Of a stretch of DNA of 64,000 nucleotides, positions 1-8,836 are shown piece by piece. Each line of letters begins with the position of its first letter. Positions within the stretch are counted from its first letter, which is position 1. This DNA comes from Desulfosporosinus acidiphilus SJ4 (GTDB taxonomy: Bacteria; Bacillota; Desulfitobacteriia; Desulfitobacteriales; Desulfitobacteriaceae). Position numbers and translations under genes: made by a program. The notes under the pieces are model-generated. The model did no database searches. It was not told the DNA's origin and saw nothing but the letters and a program-made list of their open reading frames with translations. The stretch lies in NCBI RefSeq assembly GCF_000255115.2, contig NC_018068.1:1955977-2019976 (forward strand), given 5' to 3'.

Positions 1-471
1 ACCAATAAAGATTTATGGGAGATGACAGAAAAGGGTTATTTCCGCAAGGATCTATATTACAGACTTAATGTTTTAGAACTGCGTCTTCCTACTCTGCGAG
101 CCCGTAAATCAGATATTCCTTTACTTGTAGAACGTTTTCTTACGGAACTTTGTCATGATCTCACTGCAAAGGAAATTGAGAAAATTTCCCGGAACGCTGT
201 ATTTAGGAATTATGACTGGCCTGGAAATATTCGCGAACTGCGAAATATGATTGAAAGATTCGCAGCCCTCTATAAGGAAGAAGATCATGAGGCGCTGCTG
301 TTATCATTATTTGAAAGGCTGATGTTGAAAGGTGTTGGTTCTAATGAACAAGCAGAAATTATCCGTGTTTTAAAGAGCGTTAAGGGCAATAAAACTGAAG
401 CGGCGAAAAAACTTGGCATCAGCCGGACGACGATCTGGCGAAAACTAAGAGGATATAAAGAAACGATTTGA
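1..471 (+). CDS. Sigma-54-dependent transcriptional activator, C-terminal part (5' end outside window)
   Basis: The reading frame is open from base 1, so the gene begins upstream of the window. The visible 156 residues hold the end of an AAA+ sigma-54 interaction domain (the FRKDLYYRLNV stretch, followed by the WPGNIREL motif) and a C-terminal Fis-type helix-turn-helix (NKTEAAKKLGISRTTIWRKL). Proteins of this family bind upstream sites and hydrolyse ATP to open sigma-54 polymerase complexes. A terminator and a good -24/-12 promoter follow directly, ahead of the propionate/methylmalonyl-CoA operon. I therefore infer that this is the operon's own activator, PrpR-like in role. The sensor domain is outside the window, so the signal is unknown. 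Confidence 0.9.
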   Translation, partial: TNKDLWEMTEKGYFRKDLYYRLNVLELRLPTLRARKSDIPLLVERFLTELCHDLTAKEIEKISRNAVFRNYDWPGNIRELRNMIERFAALYKEEDHEALLLSLFERLMLKGVGSNEQAEIIRVLKSVKGNKTEAAKKLGISRTTIWRKLRGYKETI

Positions 472-517
472 AACATTTGCAACACGATATTAATCATTAT
501 GCAACATAGTGTTTCAA
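468..517. promoter_or_regulatory. Candidate upstream activator site of the sigma-54 activator
   Basis: An inverted repeat TTGAAACA (468-475) / TGTTTCAA (510-517) encloses two direct GCAACA-containing copies (477-484 and 499-506). It lies 70-120 bases upstream of the -24/-12 promoter, the usual enhancer distance, and starts at the activator's stop codon. The binding role is inference. Confidence 0.45.
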
Positions 518-540
518 CAAAGAGGAATAAATTACCTTAA

Positions 541-573
541 AAGGGGCGAATGGCTTGAATTTCGCCTCTTTTT
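541..573 (+). terminator. Rho-independent terminator of the activator gene
   Basis: AAGGGGCGAA (541-550) pairs with TTCGCCTCTT (561-570, one G-U pair) and runs into a T tract. It separates the activator transcript from the operon promoter at 588. Confidence 0.75.
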
Positions 574-587
574 CATGTGCAGAAAGA

Positions 588-603
588 TGGCATAAATCTT
601 GCT
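588..603 (+). promoter_or_regulatory. Sigma-54 (-24/-12) promoter of the propionate operon
   Basis: TGGCATAAATCTTGCT matches the TGGCAC-N5-TTGCW consensus with exact GG-to-GC spacing. It lies 48 bases before the sucC start, just downstream of a sigma-54 activator gene, which makes a chance match unlikely. Predicted start of transcription is near 615. Confidence 0.8.
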
Positions 604-651
604 TATTAATAGCAGATAATTCAGAATATTAGGTGAAAGGAGTTCGTTTCG

Positions 652-1788
652 TTGAAACTTTACGAGTTTATGGCCAAAAAGATTCTTCAAAACAATGGGA
701 TACCTGTGCCAAAGGGTGAAATTTTTACCGGAGTTGAAGGCGTGGCCGCCTTTGTTGAAAAAACGGGTCCTGTGGCTGTCAAATCTCAAGTTCTTTCCGG
801 GGGACGAGGAAAGGCTGGCGGCATAAAGTTCGCCACAGCTCCTCAAGACGCCCTTTCCCTGGTACAGGATTTGTTGGCGGCGGAGATTAAGGGCAGCAAA
901 GTGGAGAAGGTTCTCATTGAAAAAAAGGTGAGTATTGAACGCGAAATCTACCTTGCCCTTACAGTTGATGGCGCTAAAAAACAACCGGTTCTGTTAGCTT
1001 CTGCGGCCGGTGGGATGGAGGTTGAGCAAGTACCGGAAGAACTGATGATCAAGCGTCTTATTGACGTTACCATTGGCCTTCGGCCCTATGCCGCCCGGGA
1101 AATCGCTCGGCAAATGGGATTAAAGGGCAGGGAGGCTCAACAAGTTTCCGATCTTATGCTTAAGCTCTACCAGATTTTCCGCAAGTACGATGCCGAATTA
1201 GTGGAAATTAACCCGCTGGTTGTTACTCCAACGCAAGTTCTTGCCGCTGATGCCAAAATGACCTTGGATGATGATGCAGCCTTCCGTTTTCTTCCTGAGG
1301 TTCCCTGGGTTGAAGAAAGGACAGCCGTTGAAAAGAAAGCCGGAGATTTAGGAATCTCCTATGTTGAGCTGGACGGGGATATCGGAGTTATGGCTAACGG
1401 GGCAGGAATTACGATGGCTACTCTTGATCTGCTTAAACATTTTGGGGCCGGTGCCCGTAATTTTATGGATGCCGGAGGAGGATCAAGTTTAGAAGCGACG
1501 GCAGCAGCCTTGGAAATCTTGCTTTCTACAAACCCTAAAGCGCTCTTGATCAATATCTTCGGCGGGATAACTCGCTGTGATGAGGTAGCACAGGCCTTCG
1601 TACAAGTAAAGAATAGTCTTGGCCTGAAACTGCCTGTCGTTATTCGCCTCATAGGTACCAATGAAGATTTAGGAACTGCAATTTTACAAGAACAGGGCAT
1701 TGAATCATTTAAGAATATTGAAGACGCTGTAAGAAAAGTAATCGCTTTACTGAATGGGGGCGGAGACGATGTCCATTATTATCAATGA
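652..1788 (+). CDS. sucC: Succinyl-CoA synthetase beta subunit
   Basis: A 378-residue protein with the ATP-grasp fold of the beta subunit. VAVKSQVLSGGRGKAGG (41-57) is the nucleotide-binding start, and the ligase/CoA domain carries GAGITMATLDLL and NIFGGITRCDEVA near residues 250 and 301. With SucD it interconverts succinyl-CoA + ADP + Pi and succinate + CoA + ATP in the cytoplasm. The start is TTG, chosen for the AAAGGAG at 636-642 and the normal N-terminus. It is first in the operon behind the sigma-54 promoter and overlaps sucD by 20 bases. In propionate oxidation this would be the ATP-yielding step after methylmalonyl-CoA mutase (inference). Confidence 0.93.
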   Translation: MKLYEFMAKKILQNNGIPVPKGEIFTGVEGVAAFVEKTGPVAVKSQVLSGGRGKAGGIKFATAPQDALSLVQDLLAAEIKGSKVEKVLIEKKVSIEREIYLALTVDGAKKQPVLLASAAGGMEVEQVPEELMIKRLIDVTIGLRPYAAREIARQMGLKGREAQQVSDLMLKLYQIFRKYDAELVEINPLVVTPTQVLAADAKMTLDDDAAFRFLPEVPWVEERTAVEKKAGDLGISYVELDGDIGVMANGAGITMATLDLLKHFGAGARNFMDAGGGSSLEATAAALEILLSTNPKALLINIFGGITRCDEVAQAFVQVKNSLGLKLPVVIRLIGTNEDLGTAILQEQGIESFKNIEDAVRKVIALLNGGGDDVHYYQ

Positions 1789-2674
1789 AACCACGAGAAT
1801 CCTTGTGCAAGGAATTACCGGGAACCAAGGGCAATTTCATACCCGGCAGATGCTGGCCTGCGGAAGCAAAATAGTCGGAGGCGTATCACCCGGCAAAGGC
1901 GGACAGGAAGTTCAGGGAGTCCAGGTTTTCGAAACGGTTGAAGAAGCCATGGGAGAGCAGCAGGCAGATGCATCTGTCATTTTTGTACCGGCCAGGTTAG
2001 TCAAAGATGCGGCTCTGGAAGCCATGGATGCCGGGCTTAAAACCTTGGTAATTATAACCGAACATGTTCCTTTGCATGACGCTCTGGAACTTATGGCCTT
2101 CGCTGAGAAGAAACAGGTAGAAATAATAGGCCCCAACACCTATGGACTGATCTCGCCGGGACAATCCAAGATTGGCATCATGCCCAACAACATTTTTACT
2201 CCCGGTGAGGTGGGTGTTGTGACCCGGAGCGGGACTCTCAGTTATGAAATCGTCTACCAACTGACCGGCGCTGGAATCGGTCAATCGACGGTGCTGGGCC
2301 TGGGCGGAGATCGAGTCGTTGGCCTGTCCTTCACTCAAGTCCTGGAGAAGTTCGAGGCAGATCCGCAAACAAAAGCTGTGGTTCTTGTCGGCGAGATCGG
2401 TGGAAATGCTGAAGAAGAAGCGGCTCGTTACATCAAAGGCATGAAAAAACCTGTCGTTGCTTTTTTAGCGGGCAAAAGCGCTCCCTCCGGTAAAAGAATG
2501 GGGCATGCCGGCGCAATAATTGAACGTGGTAAGGGTACTTTTGAAAGTAAAGTTGAAGCCTTAACGGCTGCCGGTGTAACTTTGGCGAACTTGCCTTGGG
2601 AGGTCGGCGGGCTCGTTAAGCAGCTCTTAGAGGAGAGGAGTGAATTATACCCGTGGAAAAGAGTGAAGAATTAA
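1769..2674 (+). CDS. sucD: Succinyl-CoA synthetase alpha subunit
   Basis: A 301-residue alpha subunit. [14 protein letters not shown] (15-28) is the CoA-binding loop of the Rossmann domain and [10 protein letters not shown] holds the phospho-accepting histidine (His246). The ATG at 1769 is preferred over one at 1754 because it follows GGGGGCGGAG and gives the usual N-terminus. It overlaps the end of sucC and runs into the mutase gene, so the three are probably translationally coupled. It partners SucC. Confidence 0.93.
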   Translation: MSIIINETTRILVQGITGNQGQFHTRQMLACGSKIVGGVSPGKGGQEVQGVQVFETVEEAMGEQQADASVIFVPARLVKDAALEAMDAGLKTLVIITEHVPLHDALELMAFAEKKQVEIIGPNTYGLISPGQSKIGIMPNNIFTPGEVGVVTRSGTLSYEIVYQLTGAGIGQSTVLGLGGDRVVGLSFTQVLEKFEADPQTKAVVLVGEIGGNAEEEAARYIKGMKKPVVAFLAGKSAPSGKRMGHAGAIIERGKGTFESKVEALTAAGVTLANLPWEVGGLVKQLLEERSELYPWKRVKN

Positions 2675-4326
2675 ATAAAATAGTTCGTGCAAAAGCCCTT
2701 TGGGAGAGTAAGAATTTTGCCGGAAATTCTAAGCAACCCAGTACTGAACCTTGGAAAAACGGTGCCTCGGAGGTGGAATTTCAGCGACTTTATTCGCCGG
2801 AGGATCTAGAATTGGACTATCTGACCGATTTAAGCTTTCCCGGAGAATTTCCCTATACACGCGGCGTTCAGCCGGACATGTACAGGGGCAGGCTTTGGAC
2901 GATGCGTCAATATGCTGGTTACGGAACCGCGCAAGAAACGAATTCCCGTTTTAAGTATTTGCTACAACAAGGACAAACCGGTTTAAGCGTCGCTTTCGAT
3001 CTGGTGACACAAATTGGTTATAATTCCGATGATTCTCTGGCTCAAGGGGAAGTCGGAAAAGTGGGTGTGGCTATTGATTCCTTGGCAGATATGGAATTGC
3101 TCTTCCAAGATATACCCTTGGATAAGGTCAGCACCTCTATGACGATTAATGCCCCCGCTGCCATACTTCTGGCGATGTATATTGCGGTTGCCGAAAAACG
3201 GGGCATAGCTTCCGCTAAATTATCAGGAACGATTCAAAATGACATATTGAAGGAGTATATGGCCCGGGGAACGTACATTTTCCCCCCGGCTCCCTCAATG
3301 CGACTAATCACCGATACCTTTAAATACTGTGCCGAGCATCTTCCCAATTGGAACACCATTAGTATCAGCGGTTATCATATTCGGGAAGCGGGCTCAACTG
3401 CAGTTCAGGAAGTCGCTTTTACTTTAGCAGATGGAATTGCCTATGTTGAAGCAGCCTTGGAAGCCGGGTTGGAAATTGATCAGTTTGCCCCCCGACTCTC
3501 CTTTTTTTTCAACGCTCACTCGAATTTTTTGGAAGAGATCGCTAAGTTTAGAGCTGCCCGCAGAGTATGGGCCAAGATTATGAAAAACCGCTTCAAAGCC
3601 AATAACCCTAAATCATGGATGATGCGTTTTCATACTCAGACAGCCGGCTGTACCCTGACGGCCCAGCAGCCCGAGGTAAACATTATACGGGTGGCTTTTC
3701 AGGCCTTAAGTGCTGTGCTGGGCGGCACTCAATCCCTGCACACAAATGCCTGGGATGAGGCTCTGGCCCTCCCCAGCCAGGAATCGGCCCTGCTCGCTTT
3801 ACGAACCCAACAGACTATCGCCTATGAAACCGGCATAACGGAGACGGTGGATCCTTTGGGCGGATCCTATTGCGTGGAAAAATTAACAGATGATATTGAA
3901 AAGGCCGTTTGGGGCTACCTCAAAAAGATTGATGAATTAGGCGGCGCCGTACGGGCCATCGAACTTGGCTTTCAACAAAAGGAAATTCAGACCAGCGCTT
4001 ATCGTTATCAAATGGAAATCGAGCAGCAAAAACGGATTGTTATTGGGATTAACAAATTTGAGCTTCAACAAGATCCCCCCAAAGGTTTGCTTAAGGTGAA
4101 TCCGAAAGTCGAACAAGAACAAAAACAACGGTTAGCAGCTGTGTATCGGAAACGAAATCAAGCAGAAGTTGAGAGGGGTCTGAATCGCTTAGAAAAGGCC
4201 GCAGAAAGCGCGGAAAACTTGATGCCCTATTTACTGGACTGCGTCCGGAATTATAGCACCTTGGGTGAGATTTGTTACATCTTACGAAAAGTATTTGGAG
4301 AATACCGGCAAGAAATTACCTTTTAA
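2653..4326 (+). CDS. Methylmalonyl-CoA mutase, large (substrate-binding) subunit
   Basis: A 557-residue protein equal to the N-terminal TIM-barrel part of methylmalonyl-CoA mutase. The family stretches [20 protein letters not shown] and [18 protein letters not shown] are present. The C-terminal B12 domain is missing and encoded separately by the next gene, the split arrangement seen in archaea and some Firmicutes. The enzyme interconverts (R)-methylmalonyl-CoA and succinyl-CoA. The GTG start overlaps the end of sucD and follows AGAGGAGAGGAG. No MeaB-type GTPase chaperone gene is in this operon. Confidence 0.93.
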   Translation: MEKSEELNKIVRAKALWESKNFAGNSKQPSTEPWKNGASEVEFQRLYSPEDLELDYLTDLSFPGEFPYTRGVQPDMYRGRLWTMRQYAGYGTAQETNSRFKYLLQQGQTGLSVAFDLVTQIGYNSDDSLAQGEVGKVGVAIDSLADMELLFQDIPLDKVSTSMTINAPAAILLAMYIAVAEKRGIASAKLSGTIQNDILKEYMARGTYIFPPAPSMRLITDTFKYCAEHLPNWNTISISGYHIREAGSTAVQEVAFTLADGIAYVEAALEAGLEIDQFAPRLSFFFNAHSNFLEEIAKFRAARRVWAKIMKNRFKANNPKSWMMRFHTQTAGCTLTAQQPEVNIIRVAFQALSAVLGGTQSLHTNAWDEALALPSQESALLALRTQQTIAYETGITETVDPLGGSYCVEKLTDDIEKAVWGYLKKIDELGGAVRAIELGFQQKEIQTSAYRYQMEIEQQKRIVIGINKFELQQDPPKGLLKVNPKVEQEQKQRLAAVYRKRNQAEVERGLNRLEKAAESAENLMPYLLDCVRNYSTLGEICYILRKVFGEYRQEITF

Positions 4327-4341
4327 TCAGGAGGAGTTACC

Positions 4342-4743
4342 ATGGCAACAGAACAGTATCTTCGGGTTTTAATCGGTAAAGTCGGATTGGATGGGCATGA
4401 CCGTGGGGCTAAAGTTATAGCCCAGGCCCTGCGGGACGCCGGAATGGAAGTTGTTTATACAGGCTTGCGGCAAACCCCGGAGCAAATTGTCGAGGCTGCG
4501 ATCCAAGAGGATGTCCAAATCATTGGAATCAGCATTTTATCGGGGGCCCATAATTACCTGCTTCCGAGGATTATTGAGCTTCTGGCCCGTGAGGGTGCTC
4601 AGGATATTCAAGTTATCGCCGGTGGGATCATTCCCAAAGATGACCAGGACTTCTTAAAAGAATCAGGAGTAGCTGGGATCTTTGAAACGGGAACAGCCAC
4701 TGGGGATATTGTTAACTTTATCAAAGAACGAGTAGTTGGGTAG
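4342..4743 (+). CDS. Methylmalonyl-CoA mutase, small (cobalamin-binding) subunit
   Basis: A 133-residue B12-binding domain. The base-off/His-on motif is intact: D17-x-H19-x-x-G22, then the SILSGAH stretch (64-70) and a Gly-Gly at 94-95. It binds adenosylcobalamin through His19 and completes the split mutase with the preceding subunit, 15 bases upstream. AGGAGG precedes the ATG. Confidence 0.94.
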   Translation: MATEQYLRVLIGKVGLDGHDRGAKVIAQALRDAGMEVVYTGLRQTPEQIVEAAIQEDVQIIGISILSGAHNYLLPRIIELLAREGAQDIQVIAGGIIPKDDQDFLKESGVAGIFETGTATGDIVNFIKERVVG

Positions 4744-4789
4744 CTTTTATGTCATGCCGGAGAGGCGAGTGAAAGGAGTATCAAGGCAT

Positions 4790-5203
4790 ATGGATCTTCA
4801 ATTAAAACTGGACCATCTGGGGATCGCTGTCAAAAACCTGGATGAGGCTATCAGTGTTTATCTTGGCTTGGGGTTGAGCTGCAGTCAAGTTGAAACAATT
4901 CCCGAACAAAAAGTCCGGACGGCAACGTTACCGCTGGGTGACACCAATTTAGAACTTTTAGAGCCTATGGAAGATGACAGTCCCGTTGGGAAATTTCTTG
5001 CTTCCCGTGGAGGTGGGATTCATCATTTAGCACTGCAAGTCGCAAATATTGAGGAAAAGTTATTGGAATTGGAAAATTCGGGGTTGCGTTTAATCGATAA
5101 GATCCCTAGAAATGGACTGGGCGGAAGCCGGGTCGCTTTTATCCATCCTCAAAGTACCTTCAACACGTTAATCGAACTCGTCCAGCGCCGCGGCCAGGTT
5201 TAA
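4790..5203 (+). CDS. mce: Methylmalonyl-CoA epimerase
   Basis: A 137-residue glyoxalase/VOC-fold protein of normal family length. Metal ligands fit His9 (KLDHLGIAVKN), His79 (GGGIHHLALQV) and Glu129 near the C-terminus. It converts (S)- to (R)-methylmalonyl-CoA, linking the biotin carboxylase complex to the mutase. The ATG at 4790 is chosen because GAAAGGAG lies at 4771-4778 and the protein then starts like its homologues; longer readings begin at a TTG inside the previous gene. Confidence 0.92.
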   Translation: MDLQLKLDHLGIAVKNLDEAISVYLGLGLSCSQVETIPEQKVRTATLPLGDTNLELLEPMEDDSPVGKFLASRGGGIHHLALQVANIEEKLLELENSGLRLIDKIPRNGLGGSRVAFIHPQSTFNTLIELVQRRGQV

Positions 5204-5216
5204 GGAGGTGGAACCC

Positions 5217-6764
5217 TTGGATATCTACGCTAAGCTTAGCGAACTGACTGCTTTACAAGAAGCAGCCAAACTTGGGGGTGGTATCGGCCGCATTAACAGG
5301 CAGCATGAGAACGGCAAAATGACGGCTCGCGAGCGTATTGACCATCTGCTTGACGCGGGAAGTTTTATTGAGACGGATACCTTTATTAAAGGAGAGATGA
5401 CCGATTTTACTAAGCCGGATGTGGTTAACGTAGGGGAAGGTGTCGTCACAGGCTATGGTACGATCCATGGCCGTCTTGTTTATGTTTTCTCCCAGGACTT
5501 TACCGTTTTCGGCGGGGCGTTAGGTGAACTTCACTCTCGAAAAATTTGCAAAATCATGGATCTTGCTCTCAAAAACGGTGCCCCGGTTATCGGCCTCAAT
5601 GATTCGGGGGGCGCGCGTATCCAGGAAGGAGTCAGTGCCTTATCGGCTTACGGTGACATCTTTTATCGCAATACTTTGGTTTCAGGAGTAATCCCGCAAA
5701 TTTCTGTGATCATGGGACCCTGTGCCGGCGGCGCTGTTTATTCACCGGCTATTACCGACTTTACCTTTATGGTAGAAACCACCAGCCAGATGTTCATTAC
5801 CGGTCCCCAAGTCATTAAATCTGTGACCGGGGAGGAAGTAACGACTGAAGAATTAGGCGGGGCCATGGTTCATAACCATACCAGCGGAGTAGCTCATTTT
5901 CTTTATCCTTCGGAAACTGAAACACTGGTAAGGGTGAGGGATTTGTTAACTTACTTGCCCCAAAATAATTTGGAGGAGTCACCTATCTTAGAGGACCGGC
6001 CCCCTGACACTGAAGCAGATGCCCTGCTAAAGGTAGTACCGATTGAACCCAACAAGCAATATGATGTCCGGGATGTCCTCAATCTGATCGTGGACGGCGG
6101 TGAACTTTTCGAAGTTCATCAGCATTTTGCCCAAAATATTGTAACCTCTTTTGCCCGTTTCGCGGGGATGTCAGTAGGAATTGTTGCCAATCAGGCCGCT
6201 TATCTCGCCGGTTGCTTAGATATCGATGCTTCCGATAAATTATCCCGCTTTGTACGTTTTTGTGATTGCTTTAATATACCCTTAGTTACCTTTGTCGATG
6301 TTCCCGGCTTTCTTCCGGGAGTTGACCAAGAGTACCGCGGAATTATCCGTCATGGGGCAAAAATTTTATACGCTTATTCTGAGGCCACAGTCCCCAAGAT
6401 TACGATTATTCTGCGGAAGGCCTACGGCGGAGCTTATGTGGCAATGTGCAGCCGCTCCTTAGGCGCCGATGTTGCCGTAGCCTGGCCGACGGCGGAAATC
6501 GCAGTAATGGGGCCGGACGGTGCGGCTAATATTATCTTCCGGGAAGAAATAATGAAGTCGGCAGACCCCAAGGCCACGATGAAACAAAGGACTGAGGAAT
6601 ACCGAGAGAAGTTTGCAAATCCTTATATTGCTAGTGCCAAGGGCTTAATTGACAATGTGATTGATCCCCGCGACACCCGGAAAATAATTATTCAAAGTCT
6701 CAACATGCTGAATTCTAAGCGTGAAACACATCCGCGCAAGAAGCATGGCAATATACCTTATTAG
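5217..6764 (+). CDS. Acyl-CoA carboxylase carboxyltransferase (propionyl-CoA carboxylase beta / methylmalonyl-CoA decarboxylase alpha)
   Basis: A 515-residue carboxyltransferase with both crotonase-type halves. GLNDSGGARIQEGV and GPCAGGAVYSPA lie in the N half; FVDVPGFLPG and RKAYGGAYVAM lie in the C half. It moves a carboxyl group between biotin and propionyl-CoA. The TTG at 5217 sits 6 bases after AAGGAGGTG, better than the GTG inside that site. With separate BC and BCCP genes downstream and no membrane OadB-type subunit, a soluble ATP-dependent carboxylase (or its ATP-forming reversal) is more likely than a sodium pump. No 5S transcarboxylase subunit is present. Confidence 0.9.
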   Translation: MDIYAKLSELTALQEAAKLGGGIGRINRQHENGKMTARERIDHLLDAGSFIETDTFIKGEMTDFTKPDVVNVGEGVVTGYGTIHGRLVYVFSQDFTVFGGALGELHSRKICKIMDLALKNGAPVIGLNDSGGARIQEGVSALSAYGDIFYRNTLVSGVIPQISVIMGPCAGGAVYSPAITDFTFMVETTSQMFITGPQVIKSVTGEEVTTEELGGAMVHNHTSGVAHFLYPSETETLVRVRDLLTYLPQNNLEESPILEDRPPDTEADALLKVVPIEPNKQYDVRDVLNLIVDGGELFEVHQHFAQNIVTSFARFAGMSVGIVANQAAYLAGCLDIDASDKLSRFVRFCDCFNIPLVTFVDVPGFLPGVDQEYRGIIRHGAKILYAYSEATVPKITIILRKAYGGAYVAMCSRSLGADVAVAWPTAEIAVMGPDGAANIIFREEIMKSADPKATMKQRTEEYREKFANPYIASAKGLIDNVIDPRDTRKIIIQSLNMLNSKRETHPRKKHGNIPY

Positions 6765-6775
6765 GGGGTGGAACT

Positions 6776-8311
6776 ATGTTTCGCAAAATCTTAATTGCTA
6801 ACAGAGGGGAAATCGCTGTCCGAATAATTCGGACCTGCCGGGAGATGCAGGTCAGGACTATTGCAATATATACCGAAGCTGACAGAGGTTCTCTCCATGT
6901 TCAGCTGGCGGATGAAGCGGTTAAGTGTGTCTCCAGGGCAGGATACCTGGACATGGACTGGATTATCCAAACTGCCTTAACTATGGGTGTCCAGGCCATT
7001 CACCCAGGCTATGGTTTCTTAGCGGAAAATCCGCTTTTTGCAGAAAAAACTTTGCAGGCCGGTCTCATATTTATCGGTCCTGATGCCCGGATCATGACTT
7101 TAATGGGCGATAAAGCAAAAGCCAGGGAAACGATGGCTGCCGCTGGATTTCCCGTTGTTCCGGGAGGCTCGGGAATTGTCAGGAGCGCCGAAGAAACACT
7201 GCCTATCGCTAGGGCCTTAGGTTACCCGGTGCTGATCAAGGCCGTTGCCGGAGGAGGAGGACGGGGTATGCGCTTGGTTCTCGAAGAGGATCAACTTTTT
7301 CAGAGTCTGGAGAGTGCAAGCTCCGAGGCCAATGCCTGTTTCGGAAATTCGGATGTTTATTTGGAAAAATACCTTGAGGGATGCCGGCATGTGGAAATAC
7401 AAATCTTGGCGGACAACTATGGTCAAGTTGTCACGTTAGGCGAACGAGATTGTTCAATTCAACGACGGCACCAGAAACTGATTGAAGAGTCACCGTCACC
7501 CGCGCTCACCGCCCAGCTTAGAGACCGCATGAGCAAAGTTTCCAGGGATGCAGTTAAAGCTGTTGCTTATCGTGGTGCAGGGACTCTGGAGTATCTCTTA
7601 GACAAAGATTTGAATTTTTACTTTATGGAAATGAACACCCGTATTCAGGTCGAACACACGGTGACAGAATTAATTTGCGGTCTTGATCTGATTAAAGAGC
7701 AGATCCGAATTGCAGCCGGAGAACCGCTAGGGTATGAGCAATCTGATATCCGGCTGACAGGCTGGGTCATGGAATGCCGTATTAATGCAGAGGATCCGGT
7801 GACGTTCCTGCCTGCACCGGGCAAAATCGACGTTTACCGTCCACCGGGGGGCTTTGGAGTCCGCGTCGACAGTGCCGCTTACTCAGGTTATACAGTGACT
7901 CCTTTTTATGACTCCCTAATTAGCAAACTGCTCGTTTATGGCCGGACGCGGAAGGGGGTTATTGCCCGAATGCAGCGCGCTTTGGCTGAATTCAGCATTC
8001 AGGGAGTAAAGACGACGATTCCATTTCACCAAAGGATTTTGGCTGACAGCGACTTCCAAAGAGGGGAATTCACAACGGATTTTATTCAGCAGAAGCTTGA
8101 TTCGGAGAATGAGTTCTGCCTGGAATCCTCAGACCGCCCGGATCAAGACGATCAATCTAGAGACAATCTTCTGGCTGCGGTGCTTAGCGCAGCCGTGGAA
8201 GCTTATGGGGATTCAGAACACCAGCGCTACCGTATTATTAACATTCAAACTTCAGGTAAGATACGTTCCCCTTGGCGTTTGGCAAGTTTATATGGAGGAG
8301 GATTACTATGA
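6776..8311 (+). CDS. accC: Biotin carboxylase with an extra OadG-like C-terminal tail
   Basis: Residues 1-445 are a full biotin carboxylase: IANRGEIAVRIIRT at the start, the ATP-grasp glycine loop AGGGGRGMRLV (158-168), and EMNTRIQVEHTVTE (285-298). It carboxylates the biotin of the BCCP encoded next, using ATP and bicarbonate. Standard AccC ends near residue 450, but here about 60 residues follow an acidic linker. Residues 465-506 (LLAAVLSAAVEAYG ... RSPWRLASL) resemble the cytoplasmic tail of OadG/MmdD subunits, which help assemble decarboxylase complexes. That likeness is by eye. The ATG follows GGGGGTGG, and the stop overlaps the BCCP start by 4 bases. Confidence 0.9.
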   Translation: MFRKILIANRGEIAVRIIRTCREMQVRTIAIYTEADRGSLHVQLADEAVKCVSRAGYLDMDWIIQTALTMGVQAIHPGYGFLAENPLFAEKTLQAGLIFIGPDARIMTLMGDKAKARETMAAAGFPVVPGGSGIVRSAEETLPIARALGYPVLIKAVAGGGGRGMRLVLEEDQLFQSLESASSEANACFGNSDVYLEKYLEGCRHVEIQILADNYGQVVTLGERDCSIQRRHQKLIEESPSPALTAQLRDRMSKVSRDAVKAVAYRGAGTLEYLLDKDLNFYFMEMNTRIQVEHTVTELICGLDLIKEQIRIAAGEPLGYEQSDIRLTGWVMECRINAEDPVTFLPAPGKIDVYRPPGGFGVRVDSAAYSGYTVTPFYDSLISKLLVYGRTRKGVIARMQRALAEFSIQGVKTTIPFHQRILADSDFQRGEFTTDFIQQKLDSENEFCLESSDRPDQDDQSRDNLLAAVLSAAVEAYGDSEHQRYRIINIQTSGKIRSPWRLASLYGGGLL

Positions 8312-8652
8312 AAAAGTTTCTGGTTCGTGTAAATGATCAGGAATTTGAAGTCGAAGTGGAAGAGTTAACTCAAAAGGCAGTTAATAATACTGCTGCTTTG
8401 CCAAAAAATCCGCAAAGAAATCAAATAACGGGTCATGGCAATGGGCAGGTTTTAGCTCCTATGCCCGGGGTCATTACTCAGACTCATGTAAAGATCGGTG
8501 ATATAGTTAAAGCAGATCGAACGGTAGTGACTTTAGAAGCTATGAAAATGGAAAATCGAATACCCGCCGGTAAAGACGGGCGGGTATTCGATATCCTGGT
8601 CAGTGTTGGTCAAACTGTTTCTGCCGGTGAACTTCTTATTGTCATTCAGTGA
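8308..8652 (+). CDS. Biotin carboxyl carrier protein (biotinyl subunit)
   Basis: A 114-residue carrier: a short N-terminal segment, a polar linker (22-46), then a biotinyl domain with PMPG (51-54) and EAMKM (77-81), Lys80 being the biotinylated residue. The start overlaps the stop of the biotin carboxylase (ATGA) and follows GGAGGAGG. It carries CO2 between the BC and CT subunits. The stop codon TGA is supplied by the first bases of a palindromic repeat (8649-8712), although the protein end looks normal. Confidence 0.93.
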   Translation: MKKFLVRVNDQEFEVEVEELTQKAVNNTAALPKNPQRNQITGHGNGQVLAPMPGVITQTHVKIGDIVKADRTVVTLEAMKMENRIPAGKDGRVFDILVSVGQTVSAGELLIVIQ

Positions 8653-8712
8653 ACTCGTTCAGCTAAAGTCGAACCTCGGGGCTTCGAGTGGGGGATTCTA
8701 CCCCAACCGAAG
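8649..8712 (+). repeat. Palindromic repeat, left module, degenerate copy
   Basis: Starts GTGAACTCGTTCAGCT and contains the GTTCAGCTAAAG hairpin and the CTTCG-GTGGG / CCCC-ACCGAAG hairpin, both with mutations. It matches the left half of the full copy at 29758. Its first bases overlap the end of the BCCP gene. Confidence 0.8.
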
Positions 8713-8713
8713 A

Positions 8714-8766
8714 AATCAAAAGGCCCAAAAGGCGTTAATAGATGCGTCCTTTTGGGCTGATTTTGT
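8714..8766 (+). terminator. Probable terminator of the propionate operon
   Basis: GCCCAAAAGG (8723-8732) pairs with CCTTTTGGGC (8748-8757), flanked by an A-rich left side and TGATTTTG on the right. It lies between two inverted repeat copies that seem to have inserted around it. Confidence 0.6.
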
Positions 8767-8836
8767 GTATGGGATTCTCTTATTTTCGAAAGCTGTTTTG
8801 CAATACCTTCGATTATCACCTTCGATTATCAAGCTC

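Noticed and set aside
285-497. Minus-strand frame opposite the sigma-54 activator
   Set aside because: Shadow of the activator's coding frame, with no ribosome site; contains the family helix-turn-helix on the other strand.
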